The notes: generated by a model from the letters alone, not told the origin. Shown: positions 1 through 7,594, counted from the first letter of the stretch. The stretch is DNA of 64,000 bases from CAYPFY01 sp964410105 (GCA_964410105.1 CAYPFY010000010.1:75636-139635); one strand, 5' to 3'. A program made the numbers and translations.

Positions 1-571
1 ACGCGTTCGGTACTATCATGGAACATGAAGTATCGGATGGACGCGAGGATTGAATATCGTGAGTATCTATATAAACATACATAGAATGTGGTGAATGAGA
101 AGATGATTGTAAGTAAAGCCGTCGCAGCATGTTTTTAGGCGCAACATAGAGAATAAATCCAAGCACACCCACTACGGCGACATCAAATTTAACCGACAAT
201 AGTTGTGGCATTGATCGTTCTTTTGGAACAGTAATTCTAAGTAAGCCATCCGGTGATGAATATTTTTCAACGCTATTTTGGCGCAAACGTTTTGTTGTTG
301 ATGACTTCACTGAGGACGAAGAAGAATCTCGGCCTTGGGGGATGTTCAAAGGAAATTTTCTGGCGTCAGAAACCGCGAGTTTTTCTTGTTGTTTGCCATT
401 CTCCTGATATTGTATGTACATGTGGAGCGAAACAGCTGAAACCGTGAGGGCGATCGCGACAATAAGGTACATTTTTGCAAGACCGCGATGATTCGGGACC
501 ATAAAACTGGACAAGCCAAAGGAAATGACAGAAAGCGCGCCAAGAATATATTCAAGGACCGAGATGTTCAT
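1..571 (-). CDS. Two-helix membrane protein, partial (runs off left edge)
   Basis: Reading leftwards from the ATG at 571-569, the frame stays open to base 1 with no stop, so at least 190 residues are encoded and the C-terminus lies outside the window. The N-terminus (MNISVLEYILGALSVISFGL) begins the first of two hydrophobic helices, about residues 5-25 and 36-55. A polar serine-rich linker follows (about 60-110), then a third weakly hydrophobic stretch near residues 133-147. I recognise no family. A weak purine stretch (GAGCGAG) precedes the ATG. The region is visibly richer in A+T than the rest of the window and lies beside a transposase gene, which suggests acquired or fast-evolving DNA; that is inference. 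The long open frame supports a real gene, but the function is unknown. Confidence 0.55.
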   Translation of the reverse strand, partial: MNISVLEYILGALSVISFGLSSFMVPNHRGLAKMYLIVAIALTVSAVSLHMYIQYQENGKQQEKLAVSDARKFPLNIPQGRDSSSSSVKSSTTKRLRQNSVEKYSSPDGLLRITVPKERSMPQLLSVKFDVAVVGVLGFILYVAPKNMLRRLYLQSSSHSPHSMYVYIDTHDIQSSRPSDTSCSMIVPNA

Positions 572-655
572 CTATCTCGCTCAGAATTTATTCTTATGAT
601 GATTACGGGAATTTTCATCGGTTTATCGTGGGGATTCTTGCTCTGGTGGAAATAA

Positions 656-1573
656 TTATTTCAAGATCAATTGCTTATAGGTCATTCGTCCCCCTGCAAA
701 TTCAAGCATGGACGCGAAACGCTGTGCATCAGTTTCTTTCTTGGAGTTCATGCGGAACTCGCATTCATCAACGTACTTGTCAAGGTGCTTCGGGCTCATC
801 CAGTGATACGTGCCGTGATATACTCGCTTGAAGAGAGCCCAAAAGGATTCGATGCCGTTAGTATGAACCCTTCCGCGCACATATTCTTTCTTCGAGTGAT
901 TCACGCTCTCGTGCTTATAGACTTTGGGCAACGCGCCGTAGGAGTGAGCATCATCCGTGAAAATCTCAGAACCCGGAGCAATGTTCTCAGCAATCGGGCC
1001 TTCAAAGGAGCGTCGCTTCCAACTTTTAAGGGTCTCGGCGCGAACGTCTCCACCGCGTTGCTTCATTCCGAGAAGTATGGTCTTGCCTTGGGTAGCATGG
1101 CCTTGACCCATTCCGTGACGTTTGCCGCCGATCCACGTCTCGTCGATCTCGACCGTGCCGGAAAGTTTCTCGAACGTCCGCGTGCGAACGGCATAGCGGA
1201 TTCTGTGGAGCATGAACCAAGCGGTTTTCTGCGTCACGCCAATGTCCTTGCTGAGTTGGACGCTCGAAATCCCCTTCTTCCGGCTCGTGAGCAGATAGAT
1301 TGCGAGGAACCACTTGCGCAAGGGAAGAGCCGAGTCCTCGAATATCGTCCCGACGCGAACGGTAAACTGCTTCTTGCAATCCTTGCACCAATACAGCTTG
1401 CCGCTCTTGAATTTCGAGGTTTCTTGAGAGCCGCAATTCGGGCAGGAAATGTGCCCATTCCAGCGAATTTGCTCAAAAAAATCTCGGCACGCCTGTTCAT
1501 TCGGGAATTTAGCGTCAAAATCACCCAAATTGGTCAATTTCGTCGTTTCTGGTACAATATTGGTGCTTTTCAT
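656..1573 (-). CDS. IS1595-family (ISXO2-like) transposase
   Basis: The protein has the layout of IS1595/ISXO2-type DDE transposases. An N-terminal zinc ribbon (CPNCGSQ ... CKDCKKQ) lies near residues 45-70, a helix-turn-helix region follows (SVQLSKDIGVTQKTAWFMLH), and then the RNase H-like catalytic core. Catalytic acids are visible in VEIDETWIGG and IFTDDAHSYG, with the family-typical HTNGIESFWALFKR segment near the end. The frame stays open up to 1621, but the ATG at 1573 is the better start: the upstream ATG at 1621-1619 lies inside a good promoter (1598-1628), and residues upstream look non-coding. The catalytic residues are intact and there is no frameshift, so the enzyme may be active. 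It faces away from the cytochrome cluster to its right. Confidence 0.9.
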   Translation of the reverse strand: MKSTNIVPETTKLTNLGDFDAKFPNEQACRDFFEQIRWNGHISCPNCGSQETSKFKSGKLYWCKDCKKQFTVRVGTIFEDSALPLRKWFLAIYLLTSRKKGISSVQLSKDIGVTQKTAWFMLHRIRYAVRTRTFEKLSGTVEIDETWIGGKRHGMGQGHATQGKTILLGMKQRGGDVRAETLKSWKRRSFEGPIAENIAPGSEIFTDDAHSYGALPKVYKHESVNHSKKEYVRGRVHTNGIESFWALFKRVYHGTYHWMSPKHLDKYVDECEFRMNSKKETDAQRFASMLEFAGGRMTYKQLILK

Positions 1574-1597
1574 GGTAAGCTCTGTTTGTGTACTACC

Positions 1598-1628
1598 TAA
1601 ATATACAAAACAAATTGGCATTTGTCAA
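1598..1628 (-). promoter_or_regulatory. Promoter of the transposase gene
   Basis: On the minus strand TTGACA begins at 1628; TTG is followed by exactly 20 bases and then TATATTTA (1605-1598). This fits both a sigma-70 spacing and the Bacteroidota TAnnTTTG type. It lies 25 bases before the ATG at 1573. A short palindrome (ACAAAT-TGGC-ATTTGT, 1610-1625) sits in the spacer. Confidence 0.55.
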
Positions 1629-1734
1629 GTATATAATTCGCAATAAACCGCCTCTCCGGAGCGATAAAATGGGGGCCCCGCGGTGCGGACGGCTCGAGGG
1701 GGTGCTCGGACGGGCCAGGAATCCGCCGAGGGGG

Positions 1735-1762
1735 GGAACCAAGGGGATTATCCCTCTGTTCC
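1735..1762 (+). promoter_or_regulatory. Hairpin in a GC-rich leader before the cytochrome cluster
   Basis: GGAAC (1735-1739) pairs with GTTCC (1758-1762), and inside it AGGG (1742-1745) pairs with CCCT (1752-1755) around the loop GATTAT, leaving a symmetric 2x2 internal loop. Upstream, a CTCGG/CCGAG pair can also form (about 1705-1730). The hairpin ends 23 bases before the lipoprotein ATG at 1786. I recognise no known riboswitch class. It could be a structured 5' leader or merely GC-rich sequence. Confidence 0.3.
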
Positions 1763-1785
1763 TACGCGTAACATCAGGGAGTTTT

Positions 1786-2163
1786 ATGGCGATCGCGCGG
1801 TGGGGAGCTTTTTTCCTCCTCTTTTTCTGGGGGAGTTGTAAAAACACCGGCACGGGTACCGATCAGAACTCGGCCGGGGGTGGATCCGGCGGTTTGACGG
1901 CAAACCCTCCGAGCGTCCGGCTCATCGTGAATACAATCACCAAAGTCTCCATCATCGGCTCGTCCCGGCCCGACACAATCATCTCCCCTCCCAACTCTTC
2001 GGTCGCCACGGCAACGCTCAGCGATACGGTCCTCACGATCCACGCAGGCGCGTCGGCAGGCGCGACCTCGGTGGGAGTGGGCGACAGTCACTCGCCGCGG
2101 CTCACCGTCACCGTCGATATTACAGTCGCTACCTCCGCCGCATCCCTCTTTCTGCTGCGCTGA
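1786..2163 (+). CDS. Small lipoprotein with an Ig-like domain
   Basis: The 125-residue protein starts MAIARWGAFFLLFFWGSC, a lipoprotein signal peptide with a lipobox ending at Cys18, followed by a Gly/Ser/Thr linker. The rest (TANPPSVRLIVNTITKVSI ... SPRLTVTVDITV) resembles a single bacterial Ig-like (BIG2-type) strand pattern. The ATG at 1786 is preceded by AGGGAG at a 4-base spacing, which decides the start; the longer frame from 1588 runs through the transposase promoter and GC-rich leader. It lies 69 bases upstream of a cytochrome-barrel gene on the same strand and is probably co-transcribed, so a role as an envelope-anchored accessory to that electron-transfer cluster is possible but unproven. 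Confidence 0.6.
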   Translation: MAIARWGAFFLLFFWGSCKNTGTGTDQNSAGGGSGGLTANPPSVRLIVNTITKVSIIGSSRPDTIISPPNSSVATATLSDTVLTIHAGASAGATSVGVGDSHSPRLTVTVDITVATSAASLFLLR

Positions 2164-2232
2164 ACCTGCGCCAGTTGCAAGAGATCATTCGAATCTGTAC
2201 ATTCAAGTCCCATTCATTCGGAAGGATAGCAC

Positions 2233-3447
2233 ATGCGACTACTCCTTGTTGTCCTCGTTCTGATCACGGTCGAATGCGGAGCGGCGCTTCCCCGTTTTGC
2301 TCTCATGACGGGAAGCAAGTGCGGCTCGTGCCACGTCAATCCCGCTGGCGGGCAGATGCGGAATGATTTCGGAATCGGTTTCAGTCAGGACAAATTGCCG
2401 CTTGAGGCGCTGAAGGATTCGGAATTCAATTTCAGCCACAAGCTTAATGACAATATCTCCGTCGGCGCGGACTACCGCGGCCAGATAATCTACGATTTCA
2501 GCACTTCGCCCGATTATACGAACCCTATCGTGGATCCGGTGACGCAGCAGACGACATTTCCTTCGACGACAGGCAAGTCGACGTTCCATGCGATGACGGC
2601 ATCCATCTATGGCACGGTGAGCCTGTCGAAGAAACTGACTTTTTACTTCAAGCAGGATTTGCTCCATCCCCGCTATGAGAATCTCGGAGGCCCGGAAGTC
2701 TTCCTCCTGGCCAAAGTTCTCCCCGGCGGGTTCTACGTGAAGGGAGGGGAGTTTCTGCCCGATTACGGCTGGAGGATTGACGACCACACCTCCTATATAC
2801 GGGGAGGGGATCTGGCTTACCTGCCAGGGCTTCCGGTTCAGGAGGGACTCATCTTTCATCCCAATTACAAAGATGTCGGCTTGGAGGTGGGCGGATACGC
2901 AGGGAGCCTCCTGATGACGGCGGGGCTCTTCAACGGAAGCGGGAACACCGTATCTCTCAACTTTACTCAGGACAAGGCGTACGTCGGGAGGCTGGAGCAA
3001 ATGGGAACGATTTCCACAATGAACTACCGGCTGGGCGTCTCGGGCTACGGCTTCAGGAGCTATAAGATGGGGGGAGTGAATGCGGGGGTGGGGACCGACG
3101 ATTTTACGATCCTCGGAGAAATGGACTGGACCCACGGCGCGATCAATGTCACCATGCGAAGCGTCCCGGTTAATGAGCACGTCAATACGATGGCGGCGTA
3201 TGCTGAACTTGATATCAGGGCGATGCAGGGTCTCTGGCTTACGGGAAAGTTCGACATGTTCGATCCCTTGCAGGGCGTTTCAGACGACGACTCGAGCGCG
3301 GTAACAAATTCCGTGAAAAGGCTGACTTTCGGGCTGGAACTCTTCCCCTGGTCATTTATCGAAGTTCGCCCCCAGTACCGCCTGAATATCGAAACGCCGA
3401 GCGTCTCCAATGATCAGCTTCTCGTACAAATGCACGTCTGGTACTAA
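2233..3447 (+). CDS. Monoheme cytochrome c fused to outer-membrane beta-barrel (Cyc2-like layout)
   Basis: The 404-residue protein has a signal peptide (residues 1-18), one heme-binding motif CGSCH at residues 30-34, and then a long run of alternating aromatic/polar strands ending in VQMHVWY. That terminal aromatic residue is the classic end of an outer-membrane barrel. One short N-terminal heme segment followed at once by a porin-sized barrel is the layout of Cyc2, the iron-oxidising cytochrome-porin. The context around the heme (PRFALMTGSKCGSCH, then NDFG) is Cyc2-like by eye only. SD GGAAGGA precedes the ATG. A 15-base gap separates it from a small cytochrome gene. Inference: it passes electrons across the outer membrane. 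Alternatives are a porin with a structural heme or a nonfunctional CxxCH. Confidence 0.7.
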   Translation: MRLLLVVLVLITVECGAALPRFALMTGSKCGSCHVNPAGGQMRNDFGIGFSQDKLPLEALKDSEFNFSHKLNDNISVGADYRGQIIYDFSTSPDYTNPIVDPVTQQTTFPSTTGKSTFHAMTASIYGTVSLSKKLTFYFKQDLLHPRYENLGGPEVFLLAKVLPGGFYVKGGEFLPDYGWRIDDHTSYIRGGDLAYLPGLPVQEGLIFHPNYKDVGLEVGGYAGSLLMTAGLFNGSGNTVSLNFTQDKAYVGRLEQMGTISTMNYRLGVSGYGFRSYKMGGVNAGVGTDDFTILGEMDWTHGAINVTMRSVPVNEHVNTMAAYAELDIRAMQGLWLTGKFDMFDPLQGVSDDDSSAVTNSVKRLTFGLELFPWSFIEVRPQYRLNIETPSVSNDQLLVQMHVWY

Positions 3448-3462
3448 CCTGAAAGGTCAGAA

Positions 3463-3867
3463 ATGAACAGCCGAACAGCAGCCCTGGCGGGAACAATCCT
3501 CCTTGCAGCGATTCTCGCCGGATTCACGCATCAGAAGGGAAAGAAAGAGTCAAACGGAAAACAGAAAGATGTTTCCTACAAGAAAACCGTCGCCCCGATA
3601 TTCAAGAAATACTGTCTGCCGTGCCACACGGAAGACAATATGAATCCGAGCGAGCTCTATCTGGATAGTTACGACGATATCATGAAAGGGGGGAAACATG
3701 GCATCCCGATCCGTGCGGGAAAACCCGACTCGAGCTTCATCGTCCAGAAACTGGGACCGAAGCCCCCGTTTGGCGATCCGATGCCGTACAAATTCAAGCG
3801 TCCCTTCCCGGAGGACACCCTCGCGATACTAGCGAAATGGATCGAGCAGGGAGCAAAGAACAATTGA
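3463..3867 (+). CDS. Small periplasmic monoheme cytochrome c (planctomycete-type domain)
   Basis: The 134-residue protein has an N-terminal signal or anchor helix (residues 5-21), a lysine-rich linker, and one heme motif CLPCH at residues 51-55 within the context VAPIFKKYCLPCH. That context, together with SELYLDSYDDIMKGG, GKPDSS and the final LAKWIEQGA, is the pattern of planctomycete-type cytochrome c (PSCyt1-like) domains. A Met in GDPMPYK is a plausible distal ligand. The gene begins 15 bases after the cytochrome-barrel gene and ends the cluster at a strong hairpin. It could take electrons from the outer-membrane cytochrome and hand them to inner-membrane acceptors; this pairing is inferred from gene order. 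Confidence 0.8.
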   Translation: MNSRTAALAGTILLAAILAGFTHQKGKKESNGKQKDVSYKKTVAPIFKKYCLPCHTEDNMNPSELYLDSYDDIMKGGKHGIPIRAGKPDSSFIVQKLGPKPPFGDPMPYKFKRPFPEDTLAILAKWIEQGAKNN

Positions 3868-3876
3868 CCACGGGCT

Positions 3877-3907
3877 GGAGTCAGAGTCCACGGGCGACTC
3901 TGACTCC
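3877..3907 (+). terminator. 12-bp perfect hairpin after the cytochrome cluster
   Basis: GGAGTCAGAGTC (3877-3888) is exactly complementary to GACTCTGACTCC (3896-3907) around a 7-base loop. It begins 10 bases after the stop codon. No U-tract follows, so it may stabilise the mRNA 3' end or terminate without a canonical tail. The remaining bases to 4083 show nothing else recognisable. Confidence 0.6.
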
Positions 3908-4083
3908 CTGTCTCAGTTAAAACTCCTCAAAATCTGCCCTCTTCGAGGGACCCGCGACTCTCATCCACCGGTGACCCGCCACTTGAAACCCGCATTTCCC
4001 CCGATAAAGTTACGTTAAATTAGCTGGAAGGCCTTGATTTATTGACACTTGCGGCTAAATCGTGAGGCATGTGCCCCCTGGCA

Positions 4084-4114
4084 TTGACAAATCTTCGGAA
4101 TCTTTTTATGCTTT
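4084..4114 (+). promoter_or_regulatory. Promoter of the 248-aa gene
   Basis: TTGACA (4084-4089) is followed 17 bases later by TATGCT (4107-4112), that is, TTG-N20-TATGCTTT. The start codon lies at 4142, giving a leader of roughly 22 bases with GGAGAGAG ahead of the ATG. Confidence 0.55.
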
Positions 4115-4141
4115 AAGTAGGTATTTAGGAGAGAGTGGGAT

Positions 4142-4888
4142 ATGTACTACAATACCCGGGCACAATTCACCCGGAACGACGTCCAGTTCATCGCGGACGC
4201 TCTGGGTTCTAGTCAGGAGGATCGATCGGCGATACTCCGGATGGCGGAAGACCCTTCAGCCAGGGCCACGCTTCTCCACGAGAAGCGTCTTTTCGAATCC
4301 TCATTGAGAACCCCTCCTGCGCTTCTCTCGATATCCCCTCATCTCTTTTTCTACATATTCGTCTACCGGGCGCTCGACTACAAGCATATTGCCGATGACG
4401 ATGTCGCCGACTACGTGGCGGGAATTTGCGTGGAATTCCGCGGCAGCCAGCCCCTCTGGCAGGTAGGATCGACGGAGGGAGGCAAGATGGTGTATATGGT
4501 GGATTTGCTCAGAATGCTGGGAGACCTGGACAAGCCGCAGCAGTACTTTCTTAAAAGATACATCGGAAATGTATCCCTCTTCCTCACCGGATTTTTCCCT
4601 GATTTCATCTTCCAGCGAAGCCAGAACGTGGGGGCGCCTCCGATGGAGTATTACGAGCGCGTGGGGAGAGCCCAGTTTGAGAGTGCTGCGGGCGATTCGG
4701 GAGCTTACGACGCCGATGCCGCCCCCGTGCTCAATGTCCTTGCCGAACAATTTGTGGAAGTCCGATCGGCGATCAACATATTCACCGACGCCTATCTCAA
4801 TCTCGAATCGAAGAATTCCCTGAACAGAATACAGCGGCAGGCTGCGACGCTTGACGAGGACGATTTTCGCAGAACGTTAGAACTCTGA
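4142..4888 (+). CDS. Conserved-looking protein of unknown function (248 aa)
   Basis: I do not recognise a family. The protein has no signal peptide and reads as mostly helical and soluble: an N-terminal helix (FTRNDVQFIADALG), a hydrophobic patch near residues 57-75 (ALLSISPHLFFYIFVY), and a central segment LRMLGDLDKPQQYFLKRYIGNVSLFLTGFFPDFI. A C-terminal helical bundle includes VEVRSAINIFTDAYL. It has its own good promoter and SD (GGAGAG), so it is a separate transcription unit from the cytochrome cluster on its left. It converges on sdhB and is separated from it by a GC hairpin. Cytosolic location is inferred. Confidence 0.8.
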   Translation: MYYNTRAQFTRNDVQFIADALGSSQEDRSAILRMAEDPSARATLLHEKRLFESSLRTPPALLSISPHLFFYIFVYRALDYKHIADDDVADYVAGICVEFRGSQPLWQVGSTEGGKMVYMVDLLRMLGDLDKPQQYFLKRYIGNVSLFLTGFFPDFIFQRSQNVGAPPMEYYERVGRAQFESAAGDSGAYDADAAPVLNVLAEQFVEVRSAINIFTDAYLNLESKNSLNRIQRQAATLDEDDFRRTLEL

Positions 4889-4890
4889 GG

Positions 4891-4920
4891 CCCCGCGCGC
4901 GCGTGTGTGCGCGCGAGGGG
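4891..4920. terminator. GC hairpin between convergent genes
   Basis: CCCC-G-CGCGCGC (4891-4902) pairs with GCGCGCG-A-GGGG (4909-4920) around a GTGTGT loop, with one mismatch. It fills the 34-base gap between the stops of the 248-aa gene and sdhB and can fold in either direction, so it probably acts as a bidirectional terminator, although U-tracts are absent. Confidence 0.5.
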
Positions 4921-4922
4921 AG

Positions 4923-5666
4923 TCAGGGGAGGAGTTTGGCCCGGATGAACTCCCGGTTCATTCGCGCGATATGGGAGACTGAGATTTCCTTGGGGCATTC
5001 CGCCTCGCACGCGTACGTGTTGGAGCAATTCCCGAAACCCTCTTCGTCCATTCTCCCGACCATACGCAGAACCCGGTCGGCCCGCTCGGCCTGACCCTGG
5101 GGCAGCAACGCGAGCTGTGATACCTTGGCGCTGACGAAGAGCATTGCGGAGGCATTCTTGCAGGCGGCAACGCACGCCCCGCAGCCGATGCAGGCTGCGG
5201 CGTCGAACGCCTCGTCGGCGGCCGCTTTCGGAACCGGGATGGCATTTCCGTCGGGAACGCCGCCGGTGTCGACCGACACGTAGCCTCCGGCCTGAATGAT
5301 GCGGTCGAATGCGGAGCGGTCCACGACGAGATCCTTGATCACGGGGAAAGGCCGGGCCCTCCAGGGTTCGATGAGGATTGTGTCCCCGTCCCTGAACGAC
5401 CTCATGTAGAGCTGGCAGGTCGCAATGCCTCTCAGCGGGCCGTGGGCCCGTCCGTTGATCACCATGCCGCAGCTGCCGCAGATCCCTTCCCGGCAATCAT
5501 GGTCGAAGGCGATGGTATCCTCCCCCCTCTTCGCCAGCGACATATTCACCGTGTCGAGCATTTCGAGAAAAGACATCTCGGCGGTGATATGTTCGGCCCG
5601 GTACTCGACAAATTTCCCGCCGGCATCGCGGTTCGCCTGCCTCCAGACTTTCAGTGTAAAATTCAT
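4923..5666 (-). CDS. sdhB: Succinate dehydrogenase/fumarate reductase iron-sulfur subunit
   Basis: This subunit carries electrons between the flavin of SdhA and the membrane quinone site. The 247-residue protein shows all three cluster sites: CREGICGSCGM for [2Fe-2S] (about residues 58-68), CIGCGACVAAC, and CSNTYACEAECPKEI. It starts 6 bases after the sdhA stop and is the last gene of sdhCAB. The length and the Cys spacing fit the Bacteroidota/epsilon-proteobacterial type, in which a single cytochrome b subunit is used. From sequence alone the direction (succinate oxidation or fumarate reduction) cannot be decided. Confidence 0.95.
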   Translation of the reverse strand: MNFTLKVWRQANRDAGGKFVEYRAEHITAEMSFLEMLDTVNMSLAKRGEDTIAFDHDCREGICGSCGMVINGRAHGPLRGIATCQLYMRSFRDGDTILIEPWRARPFPVIKDLVVDRSAFDRIIQAGGYVSVDTGGVPDGNAIPVPKAAADEAFDAAACIGCGACVAACKNASAMLFVSAKVSQLALLPQGQAERADRVLRMVGRMDEEGFGNCSNTYACEAECPKEISVSHIARMNREFIRAKLLP

Positions 5667-5672
5667 CGCACG

Positions 5673-7583
5673 TTATTTATAGCTTCGTTGGGTTGGCTTG
5701 ACATACTCGAACGAGAGAGGTTCCTTGTTGAGCTCTGGCGGATCTCCGCCCCGATACTCCCAGGCGGCCACGTAGCTGAACTTCTCGTCATTCCGGCGGG
5801 CTTCCCCCTCGGGCGTCTGGTATTCTTCCCTGAAATGGCCGCCGCACGATTCTTCGCGGCCCAGGGCGTCCCGGGCGATGAGCTCGGCAAGATCGATGAA
5901 GTCCGCCACCCGCCCGGCCTTTTCGATTTCGGCATTCAGGGATCGTGCGTCGCCGGGGATTCTCACATCCTTCCAGAATTCTTCCCTGAGTCCGGGAACG
6001 AGCGAAAGGGCTTTGGCGAGGCCCGCCGAGTTTCGGGCCATGCCGCAGAGATCCCACATGAGCTTGCCGAGCCTCTTGTGGAACTCGTCGACCGTGGTCC
6101 GGCCCTGGACGGAGAGGAGTTTTCGTGTGAAATCGTCGACTCCGCGTCCAGCCTCCTTGAACGGGGGAGCGTCCGGTGAAACCGCCGCGAATTTCGTCGA
6201 AGCGAGATAATCCCCGATCGTATAGGGGATGATGAAGTACCCGTCGGCCAGCCCCTGCATCAGCGCGCTCGCGCCCAGGCGGTTGGCGCCGTGATCGGAG
6301 AAGTTCGCCTCTCCGAGCACGAAGAGGCCGGGGATGGTGCTCATGAGATTATAGTCGACCCACAGGCCGCCCATGGTGTAATGGACCGCGGGATAGATGC
6401 GCATCGGCGAGTCGTACGCATTCTCGGATGTGATCTCCTCGTACATGTCGAAAAGATTGCCGTATTTCTCCTCGACCCACTCCTTGCCGTTCCTGCGGAT
6501 CGTGTCGGTGAAATCAAGGAAGACGGCCAGGCCGGTGGGGCCGACCCCGTGTCCCTTATCGCACATCTCCTTGGCGCGGCGCGACGCGACGTCCCTCGGA
6601 ACGAGATTGCCGAACGACGGATACAATCTTTCCAGATAATAATCCCTTTCACCGTCCGGGATCTGCCGCGGATCGCGCTTATCTCCGGGTTTCGCGGGAA
6701 CCCAGATGCGTCCGTCGTTCCTCAGGCTTTCGCTCATCAGGGTCAGTTTCGATTGCGAATCGCTTGCCACGGGGATGCACGTCGGGTGGATCTGCGTAAA
6801 ACAGGGATTGGCAAAGAACGCTCCCTTCTTATAGGCCCTCCAGATCGCGGTGGCGTTCGAAGCTTTGGCATTCGTGGATAGGTAATAGACATTCCCGTAA
6901 CCCCCGGTGGCGAGCACGACGGCATCGGCAACGTACGACTCCACCGAGCCGTCGACCAGGTTTCGGGCAACGAGGCCCCGGGCTCTGCCGTCGACGAGAA
7001 CCAGGTCGAGCATTTCCCGCCGGGGAAGAAAAGTCACCCGTCCGCGGTCGATCTCTTTAGAGAGGGCCCCATAGGCGCCGAGGAGGAGCTGCTGGCCCGT
7101 CTGGCCCCGGGCGTAGAACGTGCGGGCGACCTGTGCGCCGCCGAACGAGCGGTTGTCGAGGAGGCCTCCATATTCCCGGGCGAAAGGCACTCCCTGTGCG
7201 ACGCACTGGTCGATGATATTGTTGCTCACCTGGGCGAGGCGGTAGACATTCGCCTCCCGAGCGCGGTAATCCCCCCCTTTCACCGTATCGTGGAAGAGCC
7301 GCCAGATGCTGTCGCCGTCGTTCTTGTAATTTTTCGGGGCATTGATCCCCCCCTGGGCCGCGATGCTATGCGCCCTCCGGGGAGACTCGTGGTAGCAAAG
7401 AGAGGTGACGTTGTATCCGAGCTCCGCCAGGGAGGCGGCGGCTGAGGCGCCTGCGAGTCCGGTTCCGACCACAATGATCCGGTATTTTCGCTTGTTCGCG
7501 GGATTGACCAGTTTTAGCGAGAACTTGTGAGCATCCCACTTCTTCTCGATCGGCCCGTCCGGGATCCTGGAGTTCAGCGTCAT
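5673..7583 (-). CDS. sdhA: Succinate dehydrogenase/fumarate reductase flavoprotein subunit
   Basis: Catalytic subunit that interconverts succinate and fumarate. It has an N-terminal dinucleotide-binding motif (VVGTGLAGASAAASLAELG), the covalent-FAD site context RAHSIAAQGGINA, the substrate-domain motif HYTMGGLWVDYN and the C-terminal FAD segment GANRLGASALMQGLADG. At 636 residues it is the usual length for the Bacteroidota type. It begins 11 bases after the sdhC stop and ends 6 bases before sdhB. The enzyme is peripheral on the cytoplasmic face of the inner membrane, held there by SdhC. No other TCA-cycle genes lie near. Confidence 0.96.
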   Translation of the reverse strand: MTLNSRIPDGPIEKKWDAHKFSLKLVNPANKRKYRIIVVGTGLAGASAAASLAELGYNVTSLCYHESPRRAHSIAAQGGINAPKNYKNDGDSIWRLFHDTVKGGDYRAREANVYRLAQVSNNIIDQCVAQGVPFAREYGGLLDNRSFGGAQVARTFYARGQTGQQLLLGAYGALSKEIDRGRVTFLPRREMLDLVLVDGRARGLVARNLVDGSVESYVADAVVLATGGYGNVYYLSTNAKASNATAIWRAYKKGAFFANPCFTQIHPTCIPVASDSQSKLTLMSESLRNDGRIWVPAKPGDKRDPRQIPDGERDYYLERLYPSFGNLVPRDVASRRAKEMCDKGHGVGPTGLAVFLDFTDTIRRNGKEWVEEKYGNLFDMYEEITSENAYDSPMRIYPAVHYTMGGLWVDYNLMSTIPGLFVLGEANFSDHGANRLGASALMQGLADGYFIIPYTIGDYLASTKFAAVSPDAPPFKEAGRGVDDFTRKLLSVQGRTTVDEFHKRLGKLMWDLCGMARNSAGLAKALSLVPGLREEFWKDVRIPGDARSLNAEIEKAGRVADFIDLAELIARDALGREESCGGHFREEYQTPEGEARRNDEKFSYVAAWEYRGGDPPELNKEPLSFEYVKPTQRSYK

Positions 7584-7594
7584 CGTCCGGTCCC

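Larger units (their letters stand above)
619..1650. mobile_element. Putative IS1595-family insertion sequence, ends tentative
   Basis: A single intact transposase gene in an AT-richer patch suggests a simple insertion sequence. The only inverted-repeat candidate I found is 619-630 against the reverse complement of 1639-1650 (CGGTTTATCGTG versus CGGTTTATTGCG, 10 of 12 matching). The 8-base flanks do not match each other, so there is no target duplication at these ends. The boundaries are therefore weak; only the gene itself is well supported. Confidence 0.3.

Noticed and set aside
671..1600. 309-codon open frame on the plus strand
   Set aside because: It is antisense to the transposase, which has clear family motifs; the plus-strand protein has none.
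2239..3180. 313-codon open frame on the minus strand
   Set aside because: Antisense to the cytochrome-barrel gene; no SD or recognisable domain.
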